A model generated the notes under the pieces. It saw only the letters and a list, made by a program, of their open reading frames with translations, was not told the origin of the DNA and did no database searches. The translations under genes were made by a program, and so were the position numbers. Of a DNA stretch of 64,000 nucleotides, positions 45,127 to 55,535 are shown in pieces (position 1 is the first letter of the stretch; each line of letters opens with the position of its first letter). This stretch comes from Carya illinoinensis (taxonomy: Eukaryota > Streptophyta > Magnoliopsida > Fagales > Juglandaceae). The stretch covers positions 7,826,501 to 7,890,500 of the forward strand of contig NC_056764.1 of NCBI RefSeq assembly GCF_018687715.1, read 5' to 3'.

Positions 45127-46510
45127 GTCAGAACTCCTAGAAAAGTTGCCAAGGGCCATGCCTCGACACGACCATTAACATGCCTCGACAACCCCACTGA
45201 CGAGTCACAGGCATGTCATGGCCAATGCCATGATATGCCCATGTCGCAGCCAGCCAACACGCTAGCGAGGTTAGTGACCAGACCAGCATGCAGCAACACA
45301 CGCAGCACAAAGCGCATGCACAGGCCACCAGCCTGCACAATGCACAGGCTAAGTTTGGCCATGCTCACAGCCCACCAGCCATGCAAGCACATGGCAGCAC
45401 TAGCCATGCACAAGGCCAGGCCATGCGTACAGCAACCCCAACCATGCACCAAGCCAAGCCCCACTGTAGTAACGCCCATGGCTCAGGCTATGGGCCATAA
45501 TAGTTTAAGGCAAGCCGTGGGCCACTGTCAGATCTAGTTTATTTTATTAGTATTTTATTTATTTAGATCTTTTATTATTTATGGGATCTACTAGGGTTTC
45601 CACTTTGTAAACCTATAAGTAGGACCATTAGTATTTCATTTTGTATCTTTTAGCATATTTCCTTTGTAGATGGACTATTGTCAAAGAGATCTATTTTCGG
45701 TGCTTGGTACTTAGGCTACTTTGGTGCAATTCGTGAGTGAGTGATGATTTATTTATCAATCTTATGACAAGTTTATTTTCTCAATTCCATTTTTGATCTT
45801 ACTTTCATTGTTATTTTCTCATTGATTTCCTTACGCCTTGCAAATCCATCATCAATCATGCCAACCTCGTTCCATTCTTCATTCATTGATTCATTCTTCC
45901 ATATAACACACTAGATCTACTATCTCAAGAAGATCCACCAAACACTATTTTAGCCTCCATCCATCCATATTCCATTAGGCACTCATTCCATAAGGCCATA
46001 AAACCCTGGATCTAGCCTAGATCTAGTTCCTCCATTGCCTTGGCCAAAAACCCTAGATCCTATAAAGATTTCCTACATTTTAGGAATTCCAACCCTAGTC
46101 TCCATTAATTCCTAATTATTAGAAATTCTTCTAAAACCCTAAAAGCCCTACCTTGTCTTACCCTAGCCGTACTTCCCATTACCCTAAAGTAATCACTACA
46201 CTATTGGATCTCATCACACTCATCACGAACCCTAGCCTCACTTCCACAAGCCCTCAAATACCCTAAGTGGCGCCAACATCAAGAGAGGTCACCCAAACCG
46301 TCCACATTGCACCATTGCTCATATTCATTCCATTGATTTCTCAATCCATAATCACCATCCAAGCCATCATTATTCATCAAACACTATTATTCAAGATCCA
46401 TACTCAAGTAAAGACAAGTAAGAAGATGAGGCACTTCGGTCATCTTAAAGAGAAGCGGAGCTAGAAGATCTTAATGTTTAGGGACTAGACCGAGGTTCCT
46501 AATAAGGTAC
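45126..46510 (+). repeat. Probable 3' LTR of the chromovirus
   Basis: The pol frame ends in a purine tract (GAAGAGAGAGGGAA) followed at once by TGTCAGAACTCC, the usual place for an LTR start. The region contains a TATA-like CCTATAAGTAGG near 45610 and no long gene. With no left LTR for comparison, the end near 46.5 kb is only an estimate. Confidence 0.5.
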
Positions 46511-46542
46511 TCTTTTACTTTCTCTTCTCCTATGCTTTAAGG

Positions 46543-46745
46543 CTCCTTTTGGACTGACAAACCATCTTAACTCATTTCATCTTATCTCATCGTTATAATT
46601 GTCACAAATTTTCATACAAAATATAATAAACAATTCAATTTTTTCAAATCTTAAAATAATAATTATATTAATATTCGAATAATATTTTATTCTACTTTCA
46701 ACTTTTATTTTTTATCTCAACTCATTATCCAAATAGCAGTTAATG
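46543..46745. repeat. MITE-like short interspersed element
   Basis: About 200 bp. It starts CTTTTGGACTGACAAACCATC followed by ACTCATTTCATCTTATCTCATC. The middle is AT-rich, and it ends with TTTTATCTCAACTCATTATC. On the reverse strand the text (GATAATGAGTTGAGATAAAA) is a pattern I recall as highly repeated in Fagales genomes. That recollection is not checked. Confidence 0.45.
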
Positions 46746-48934
46746 AATTTTCAAATTAAGTTCTGTCACTATTTGTATGCGTTAGATGAAAAAATTGATC
46801 TACAAAGGAAAAAGGAAAGAGAAATAAAAAAGTCTCCGAGTAATCCAAGTTGAATCTAACTTTTAAAAAATCAAAAGGATTCCAAACTAATTTCGCATCC
46901 TCTGAAAATAAATAGGGTGTTTAAGTGCTTGGGGTAGTTCAATATGTCTAGCTTAATATGGGTTGCCACGTGCTACTTGCCCCCTAGGGAGGCTCATAGA
47001 GTGTGAAAGCATCACTTTTTCAAAAGTTTAAATTTACGAAAAAAAATAAATTTAATTATTTATATTATATTTTTAATATTCTTCATTATGTATGGGTCAA
47101 ATTCTTTTTCAATGAGTGAGTTAATCAATCCGTAGAATATTTAATTAAATAGAGTATAATATAAAGTCAGGATTTAAACTCAAAATTTTTATTTTGATAC
47201 TATGTAAAATTACTACTTATTCTAAAACATCAATCTTATAAAAAGAGATAAATTTAATTATTTACATTATATTGTTAACATAAAAGTCGAACCCTTACGT
47301 AGTGACTCACAATGATGGCCAGCCCGTGGTGGCTGAACAATGAAAGGGGTGACCATTGACCACTTTTTTATTTTAGAATTTTTTAAACTTATTTATGTTA
47401 TAATATATTTTTCAAATGATCTAAGTTTTATTTCAAATTTTTGGTTTCCTGTATTTTTATTTCCAATGACGAAACGATCTTTTTTATAATTAAACATAAT
47501 TGTCCTTTAGTTAAAAATAGAAAAACTTTAAGAAAAATAATAAAAAGTGGGCCTTTCTACTTTTGGTGGGAGCCGGCCATGTATAAGATGGTTGTGAGAA
47601 CCGGCCTTTCCACTGTCGTATATAAACTCATTTCTTGACTCTTGTAGCATGTGTTTGGTTGGCTCTTCTTCGGTTTTTTTTAATATTTTAAATAATTTCA
47701 CTGAAATGACAATAGCCCTATTATCTTAATGCCCTTTCAGTCACATTTGCATATAATTATTATCATATTAATTTGGTATATAGAAATCTTTGTAATGATA
47801 CGAAAATGATTAGTCAATATTAAAATTACAAATTTTTTTATTTATTATAATCTCATGCGAAAATATATACCATTCCCATTGTCTCCTAATTAATAATAAA
47901 TTCAGGAGATTACGTCTTAAGTATAGGATGGTCCTTTGGAAATATACATGAATGCTTAATTTGATAGGAATAGTCCTACTATAATTAATACCTTTCATAT
48001 AAACCGTTAGTGGCCGCAATAAATAGTTTTTGTGGGATTATTTGTATTATAATTTATAATCATTTAAAATTTAATGACTCTAGCTGAACTTGTAAATGGA
48101 TTTTTTAGAATCATTGTATTATAATTATGAATAATTTGAAAATTGTGTATTTGATATATATTTGTAAGAAGGGAAGAAGTTTTAAAAATACAAGCGGAAC
48201 TTTGTCCATCTATGATTTTGGATTTGGGCACTACATGGAAGCCGTCGAACGGCTACAGATGTAGCTGACTGACCGTTCCCCTTCAATGGCGCACCATCTC
48301 ATTAATTAAGTGCACAACGACACACTCTCTCCCTCTGCTCCTTCGCTTCTCAGTAAGCACCACTGAAACTAACTCTTTCTCTTTTCCTCTATATTCCACC
48401 ACGGTTAGAGGCCTCCTCTAAATGCACTGCTATATATCTTCACCCAGTTCCGCCATCGCTCGTTTATTCTCTCTATGAGCCCGTCACATAGACCTTCTTC
48501 TATGGTGTTTTATTTGTTGTTCTTGAAAGTTGGTGCCTTTTGCTTTCTATCATTTCTGAATAAGTAATATTAGGTACAATTTTCAAACAAACAAACAACA
48601 TACAAGTCCTTTGTAAAAAGTGAGTCTCATTAATAAAAAATAATTTTTTTTAATTATACTTGTTTTTAGGTATCGTCTACCTTTTTTTTTTTTTTTTATA
48701 AAGGCTTGTACGAGACATGTCTATTTGAGACTTATTAATTTGAAACTTATACAATCATTTCTCTTACTGAATAGTGCATACAAGTTCATGTTAATTACCT
48801 AGATTAACCATGGGCTGGACTTTGTTTCACGTGGATTTGCTTTTAAGTTGGTTCTATTCGTAAGTTCAGTTGTGTTTCGAATCTAAATGTTTTGAATGCA
48901 TATACTTTATAAGATATAAAATTATATCCACAGG
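46746..48934. other. AT-rich intergenic region with a dispersed repeat
   Basis: No gene is recognised. Segments near 47100-47290 (GTAGAATATTTAATTAAAT, ATTTTGATACTATGTAAAATTA) match, with changes, the repeat at 59.87-59.95 kb. A stretch at 48290-48520 is C/T-rich and resembles a plant gene leader, but no matching coding exon follows before the hAT-like element at 48935. Confidence 0.5.
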
Positions 48935-49268
48935 TAGGGGTGTTCATCCGGGTTCCAACTCGGGAACCCGGGTACACCCAGACCGCAACCCGGATCTCAA
49001 ATCCGGGCCGGAACCCGGACCGGGTTAAGCCGAGTCAGATCCGGTCCGGAACCCGGATGTATCCGGGTTTTGAAAAAACCGGATTCCGGGTTCCGGATTT
49101 TACCCGATTTTTTTTTTTTTTTTTTAGCAAATTGCATGCACAACAGAGCCATAATCTTCACCCTTCAGTGCGAACATTTTTTTTTTACTCGAATGTAAAC
49201 CCATACTCTCCCCATCACCTATAAGAACATACAGATTAAAGGAGTAAATTTTAAACCCCCATTCCCAG

Positions 49269-49306
<38 letters not shown>

Positions 49307-51518
49307 AGCAGAAAAAAAGAAAAAAAGGGATCTAAAACTATCAGCTATTAGCTCAAATCAAGTAACTCAAATTAAGCCAAAAACCTGTGCTACTTGCTTA
49401 CTCCTTACAAGCATAAACTACCAAAAAATACAAGAAAGAAAAGGTCAATGCCACCACTGGCCCACAAAACTTTTGAGATCTTCCATTGCTCGACCAGATA
49501 ATTTGGCGTAAGAGAAGTAGAATGAATTCTAGATCAAAAGAATTCAAACAACAGTATGCATTCATGAATTCTTAAAAATATTGTACTGCCTTATAATCTT
49601 TTGGACAACAAGCATCCAAATGTGAACTCCCTACATTTTTCTAAAATGCCCAGGTGGTCTTATTTCTTAAAAGTTATTGAATATAGTTAAATTTGTGACT
49701 AACAGATAGTGTATGCTCACTCTTTTTTCTGGGTTGTCTTGCACCCAGAGCAGGGGAAGTACTAAATCCCATCTAACCTCTCAACATGAGAACATGAGCT
49801 TCTTTTTCATCAACATGCTTTTCCTTTCTTAGTACTTAATTCGAATAACAGATAAGACTTCAAGTCTCTGCAATCACATATACAGAATACATTATATCAC
49901 CAACCATACCAAAAAAGGAAAAAAAAAAAAAAAACTAAAAATTACCCCTTTAAAGTCAACGCCATCACCACATTAGTGTTAATTGGCCAATGAACAAAAT
50001 TTGCACACGTATTTTACTAATTTGTCCATACCCTAGCATCACACAAATACTCTACATATATATATTTTTTTTAAATGAGTGATGTTTGCAAAAGGTCAAA
50101 CCCATTCCAAAAAATCTTATGTCTCCATGGCTCACTTGATTTTGCATGACCCCAATCAAAATTTCTTACAACTCAATATTAACCAACTTCAGTGGATGCA
50201 TACTTGTTATAAAAGGTGACAACCAGTTAGAACTCTACACATGTCAAATGAAGAAAAGAAAGCAGCCAAGACTCGAGTGCTGAGGTGGAGGGCTGCAGTT
50301 TTCAGTTATAGTTGTAACCTCTATAAGATAGATCTCTGTGATTCATTTTATAGTGTAATATTGAAGTAAGAGAGAAATACAGGAGAGCACGAGTGGAAAG
50401 AACTCAAGAGAGGGAGATACTTTCTCATTGGGAGAGGAAGTGATCTGTGAGTGTTTTTAGTCTTGTAACACAAACTGTATTGTTCAACTTCATCAATAAA
50501 CAAAGAAGGCTTCTAGTTGTTCCTGTCGTAGATGTAGATTATTAGGATTGAACCACGTAAATATTTTGTGTTCTTTATGATTTTCTTTACTGCTTGTGTA
50601 TGATTTGTGAGTTTCTTGGCAAGTATTGGTAGAACAATTATGTTCTGTCATCAATACAGATTGGATAGAATTGTAACAATACTCAACCATATTCAACTCA
50701 TTAACTAAAGCCAGAATCAAATTAGACACTATGAATCTGCTATGAGAAATCAAATGCCTATTTTCCTATCAGTGGAAAAGATTTTTTTGAAAGAAATAAT
50801 GGCCGGAAACCTGTTGCTGAGTTAAATTAATACCGACTGGAGTTCTGGTATTTGACCTTTGTTCTATATATAGCAGTCGAACTCGTATTATTTATCCTAT
50901 CATCCCAGAACTCTTTGACACAGATTATGGTTCTAGTTATTCTTCTTCTTCCTTTTTTATTTTTTAAACAATTTTTTTTTTCGCAGAAAGACGTTTACGC
51001 AGGTGGTGAAGAGGAAATCAACTGAGAATTACAAAGGAATTCCATACATAACAAACGGACCAGCCCAGAAAATCCACTGCACGCCCAAATCATCACATAC
51101 CCACTCAAAGTCACCAAAGAGAGAACAAAAAAACAGAGAAAAAAAAACATACCTACCGATGAAGAAAACGACAGAGCACCCAACACTTGTGCATCCTCAG
51201 ACAGAAAGCGAAGGATTTCCCCCTTTGTTAGATCTCACCGATAGCTACCAGCGTCCACTAGTTTGGGACCCTTTGCAAATCTGGAAAAAGAAAAAAGAAA
51301 AAATGCTGGAGTGATGGTGAAGAACCCCAAAATATCACTACATTGGAGATCTTTTTTTTTTTCTGGTTCAAAGAGTTTCTTACCTTTTTCTTTTCTTCGA
51401 TCGGCAGTGAGGGAGGAAAGGGAGGCCATCTTGATTCCTGTCTTCGATCGGCAGTGAGGGAGGAAAGGGAGGCCATCTTGATTCTTGTCTTCGATCGGCG
51501 GAGGCTAGGGTTTCTTCG

Positions 51519-51573
<55 letters not shown>

Positions 51574-51818
51574 TACACGGAAATGAGAAAGGGTTCGGCT
51601 GGGAGACGGGTAGGTTCACTTCTCATTTTGTACAAACCGGTACCCGGTGTCTTAAAACATAAACCGCATTTTATACCGGATCCGGACCGCATATACCCGG
51701 TTTTTCAGAATACGGGTTTCAGTCCGGATTTAATCCGGGCCGAAACTCGTAACCGGATATCCGGTTATCCGGGTTCCGGACTGGGCCGGGTAAAACCCGG
51801 CCCATATGAACACCCCTA
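48935..51818. mobile_element. Non-autonomous hAT-like element with captured gene 5' end
   Basis: Starts TAGGGGTGTTCAT and ends ATGAACACCCCTA, a perfect 13-bp terminal inverted repeat of hAT type. Next to both ends lie dense CCGGGTTCCGG-type words. The 2.9-kb interior encodes no transposase. It holds an A36 run (49269-49304), a stretch that resembles a gene 5' end on the minus strand (51.3-51.57 kb), and a 50-bp GA microsatellite. No matching 8-bp target duplication is present (TCCACAGG on the left, TTGGTACT on the right). Confidence 0.75.
51235..51571 (-). pseudogene. Captured gene leader and first-exon fragment inside the hAT-like element
   Basis: On the minus strand a CT microsatellite (51571-51522) leads to CGAAGAAACCCTAGCCTCCG and then to an ATG reading MASLSSLTADRR. 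That layout is typical of a plant 5' leader with its start codon. A 47-bp unit (TTCGATCGGCAGTGAGGG... on the + strand) is repeated 2.4 times at 51397-51500, duplicating the start region. The donor gene is not in the window and I cannot name it. Confidence 0.45.
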
Positions 51819-52252
51819 TTGGTACTAACAAAACTCAAAGCGGTGAAGCTAGTGCATCAATGGGGAGTAGTAATACAGTTACAGACTATGATCCCTTGGA
51901 TTTTTTGAGGGAGTTCCATAAAGAGCATACAGCATCCTTGATGGATTGTAAGTCGAAGTTAGAGCGGTATTTGTTGGAGAACATTGAGATTCCTACGGGG
52001 AGTTTCGATATTTTAATTTGGTGGAAAGTCAACTCCACCAAATATCCAGTTCTTGCTCTAATGGCAAGAGATATCTTGGTCATTCCTATCACCACCGTTG
52101 CATCTAAGTCAGCATTTAGCACAGGAGGGCGTGTCCTGGATCCGTTTAGGAGCTCTTTGGCTCCTAGAACTGTAGAAGCTCTCGTGTGCTCGCAAAATTG
52201 GTTGAAATCTACTCCCATATGCTTGAGTCAAAAGTATAATAGAAGCCATTGA
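51819..52252 (+). pseudogene. hAT transposase C-terminal (dimerisation) fragment
   Basis: The frame contains DILIWWKVNSTKYPVLALMA, ARDILVIPITTVASKSAFST and RSSLAPRTVEALVCSQNWLK. These are the conserved pieces of the hAT C-terminal dimerisation region, as in RICESLEEPER/DAYSLEEPER-type proteins. The BED finger and RNase-H-like catalytic core are absent, so this is about the last 145 residues of a normally 600-700-residue protein. In the present sequence the frame opens inside the inverted repeat of the element to the left, which is accidental. Confidence 0.85.
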
Positions 52253-52909
52253 TGATGCAGAGAGCTATAAGCTAGACTCAGGTAATGTATTTAGAGATTT
52301 TTTTAAATTGTTATATAAGTTGATTTTAACATTTTGTAATAATAATTTCCTATACTTTAACATCTTAATGCAGAATTAGCCAATTCTATGGCTAGCATAC
52401 TTCGTGAAGAGGATTGACAATCTTGTTTCTGGTATCTTATTTCAATTTTACTTTCTTTATTTTTATAAATTTATATGGTATCTTATTTCTTTACTAATTT
52501 TGTTTTTTTTTTTTTTCAGGCACAAGTTGAAAAATGACATTTTTTGGACCTTTGGTTATGTATTTTTAATTTTACGTTGTAATTTTGGACCTTTGGTTAT
52601 GTATTTTTAATTTTAGGTTGTAATTTTGGTTATGTATTTTTAATTTTAGGTTGTAATTTTGGTTATGTAATTTTAATGTATGTATTTAGTTTTAATTTAG
52701 TTTTTAATTTTGGTTGCACATTTGAATTTAGTTTTATTTTTTATAGTGATAGATTTTGAATTTAGTTTTATTTTCTAATGTGATGATTTTGGTTAAATAA
52801 ATTAGAAATCTCAAATTATATTTTTTAAAAAAATTGATATAGAACCCCAAATCCGATTAGAGTTACAAATTGTAAAATTGAAATGTTAATTGGGTAAAAA
52901 AAAAGCCCA

Positions 52910-53095
52910 ATAAAAAAGCCCAACTCCGACTCCGCTCCGACTCCGACTCCGACTCCGACAAGTCGGAGTCGAAGTTGGAGCGGAGTGGGGTGTAAGTGGA
53001 GTCGGAGTCAGAGGTCGGATTCGGCCTCCGACAAAGTCGGAGTCGGAGTCGGAGGAGGCCAAATCCGACTCTGGTTGAATCGGTGCTCAGCCCTA
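52910..53095. repeat. GACTCC-rich subterminal repeats of the hAT element
   Basis: CTCCGACTCCGACTCCGAC on one side and GTCGGAGTCGGAGTCGGAG on the other form an inverted, six-base-periodic region that could fold into a long hairpin. It ends at the terminus GGTGCTCAGCCCTA. Confidence 0.7.
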
Positions 53096-53424
53096 AGAGA
53101 AGCTAAAAAAGGTGTTGGAGGTCATGGAAGTCTAGCATAAAGAAAACGACGAGTTGCAGCGAAAGAATGCTGGGTCTAACGATACCACTGTACTAGCTCA
53201 CAATGAGCAAGGTGAGGGGGAGGCACCGTGCAATACAGAGTCAAACTTAGGGTGAACAAAGAAGAAAAAAATGCATGACGAATTGAAAGAACTGACAGGA
53301 AAGTATGAGGAGATGGCGAAGAGGATGAGGGATCTTTCTCGGTGGAATGCTTGCTAAACCAAATAAATTTGTCATATAGCGAACGAATTATGGCCATGTC
53401 ACTCCCGCCAAAGTTCAAGGTACC

Positions 53425-54283
53425 TTAGATAAATATGTATGATGGGTCCGTTCCAAAGATTCAATAGATTATATGGAGAACTTCAAGGCCTACATCACAC
53501 TCCACAGTTCTCCAGGTGAGATTGTGTGTCAGGCCTTCCCTTTGGCCCTAGAGGGGACAACGAGAGCATGGCTCAAGACCCTCAAGCCAAGGTTAAGAGA
53601 CAGTTTTGAAAAATTAGCTAAACAGTTACTAACCCAATTTATGTCCAGCAGAAGGATCAGCATACCTTTTAACAGTTAAGTAGAGAGAAGATGAGAATCT
53701 GAAGACATACTTCACCCGTTTTAATAAAGAGAGATTGACAACCGAAGATCAAGACGAGAAGATCACTCTGGCCGCCCTCCTGGGTGGAATCTGGCTGCGC
53801 AACCCTTTTATGACTGAGCTAGCCAAGAGGACCTCGTCTACTCTGAGGGAGTTCACGGATAGGGCAGATGACTTCGTGAATGCTGAAGATACACTATACA
53901 CCCTTGCAAACCCGAGAAGAGAGAAGCAGAGGGCAGAACGTAAAACCAACCAGTGTGACAAAAAACTTACATCGAGTCATCAGGACAGAAGACAAGAAAG
54001 GCAACCAGAGCATAACAACAGATTGCTGAACAATAATCTAAATGTGCAAGAAAGGGAGAAGCCAGGAAGAGAGTATCGCCAATCTAGAGCAGGCCATCGT
54101 TGTTGCAAATATCATCAGACGAGTTCGCATGGGATAGAAGACTGCACGACCATCAAAAAAAGGGTCACTGAATTGGCGAGCATGAGAGAGTTAGAGCGAA
54201 TGCTCACAGAACGCTCAAAGCCTAAGCGACGGTATGAACAAGAATATAGCCAGCAAAGAGAGGACAGCCCAGATAGGTAGCAA
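53425..54283 (+). pseudogene. Gypsy gag pseudogene (Tat/Ogre type)
   Basis: Capsid-like Gag of the retrotransposon Gag family. NMYDGSVPKIQ leads via a stop to DYMENFKAYITLHSSPGEI, then CQAFPLALEGTTRAWLKTL and LAKQLLTQFMSSRR up to a stop at 53679. After a frameshift it continues with TYFTRFNKERLTTEDQDEK, ITLAALLGGIW and FTDRADDFVNAEDTLYTL, then a basic, Gln/Arg-rich tail that stops at 54280. Two frames and at least two stops show it is dead. Confidence 0.85.
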
Positions 54284-54679
54284 GATACTCGTGGCAACAA
54301 CAGAGATGGAGCGCCCTCAAATGATGATAGGGACAGGGCGCCCCGAGGTGAAATCAGATGAAATTTCTTGATCAACGGCGGGACAAGAGAAACATATGGC
54401 GAGCAGGCTTCTCGCCCTAGGAATGCAGAGCAGTTGGAGAAACCTTACCCATGATAACAAAATTTTTATTTTCTATATGATTTATTGTTTTATTGCTAAG
54501 ACTCTTTTTGCATATTTCTAGAACATCTGGTAAATATTAAATTTATTGATTCTATTGATGGGCTAAATAAAGTGCCCCTTACAGATCAGTCTCACTTTAC
54601 CCATAAATGCGGATGGTGGTCATGGCTTCATGAAATTGCAAAAGGGGAAAGGTCAGGGACCGCCCGGCCATTAAACACA

Positions 54680-55240
54680 AATGATGAGTTATCACACTCG
54701 CAGTGCCATGTAAAAAATGGTGTGGAGGTCAGTAGACCATGCTACTCTTAAACACCAATAACGAGCTATTAGGCTCACAGTGCTATGCAAAAAGGGAAAG
54801 GTAAGGGACCGCCTGACTATTAGACACCAATGATGAGCAATCAGTGTCGCGGTGCCATGTAAAAAGGGAAAGGTCAGGGACTGCCTGACTATTAGACACC
54901 AATGACGAGCAATCAGCCTCATGGTGCCATGCAAAAAGGGAAAGGTTAGGGACCGCTCGACTATTAGACACCAATGACGAGCAATAAGCCTTGCGGTGCC
55001 ATACAAAAAGGGAAAGGTCAGGGACTACCCAGCTATTAGACACCAAGGATGAGCAATCAGCCTCGTGGTGCCATGCAAAATGGGAAAGGTCAGGGATCGC
55101 CTGACCATTAAACACCGATGGTGAGTTATCACACTTGCGATGCCATGTAAAAAATGGCGCAGATGTCAGTAGACCACGCTACCCTTAAACACCAATGATG
55201 AACGATCAGGCTCGTGGTGCCATGTAAAAAAGAAGCTCAT
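54680..55240. repeat. 72-bp tandem repeats
   Basis: Units containing GGGAAAGGTCAGGGACTGCC, TATTAGACACCAATGACGAG and GCCATGYAAAAA repeat with an exact 72-bp step: the A-run before GGGAAAGG starts at 54789, 54861, 54933, 55005 and 55077. More diverged units flank these five. Because 72 is divisible by three, the minus strand stays open for over 100 codons with a 24-residue period. Confidence 0.9.
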
Positions 55241-55379
55241 CAGCGCCCAAGCAAGTCTTCTCGCCAAGAAGCCCCTCGCCACCTGAAGGAAGTCTTCCCG
55301 CCATGAAGCTCACCATTGTCAAAGCAAGGCTTAGGTATTTAAAAATCAACTTTGTAATTTTTATTACACTAGCCTATTT

Positions 55380-55535
55380 TGTTTTTAGAATATAAACACC
55401 TCTAGGCGAGTAACTATACAAACGCCTTTAGGCAAGCAACTATGCAAATGCCTCTAGGCAAACAACCATACAAACACCTATATGCGACCAAGAGGATAAG
55501 CACCTCTAGGTGAGCAACACGACCAACAACTCTGG
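55380..55535. repeat. Short tandem repeats, about 30-bp units
   Basis: Imperfect units of the form ACCTCTAGGCGAGTAACTATACAA (also CCTTTAGGCAAGCAACTATGC and CCTCTAGGCAAACAACCATAC) occur four to five times in a row. Confidence 0.7.

Larger units (their letters stand above)
42490..46510 (+). mobile_element. 5'-truncated Ty3/gypsy chromovirus
   Basis: Contains RT, RNase H, integrase and a C-terminal chromodomain, followed by an LTR-like region. Gag and protease are missing, and no left LTR was found, so the 5' half is lost. The chromodomain places it among plant chromoviruses, which often target heterochromatin. The left edge at about 42490 is where RT similarity begins. The right edge is the guessed LTR end. 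Confidence 0.8.
51819..53095 (+). mobile_element. 3' part of a hAT element
   Basis: A hAT transposase C-terminal exon is followed by AT-rich DNA with repeated GGTTATGTATTTTTAATTTTA units. It is closed by a (GACTCC)n/(GGAGTC)n-rich subterminal region and an end reading GCTCAGCCCTA, the inverse of a TAGGGCTGAGC terminus. The left half is missing: the neighbouring hAT-like element abuts its transposase. Confidence 0.75.

Noticed and set aside
46268..46280. TGGCGCCAACATC as a gypsy primer binding site
   Set aside because: It matches the tRNA-Asp type only over the first eight bases, and there is no following gag to support it.
51003..51314. 103-residue Lys-rich open frame in the hAT-like element
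   Set aside because: Low-complexity AG-rich text with no family features. The opposite strand explains the region better as a captured gene 5' end.
54680..55240. CRISPR-like array
   Set aside because: The whole 72-bp unit is conserved with no variable spacers, and this is plant nuclear DNA.
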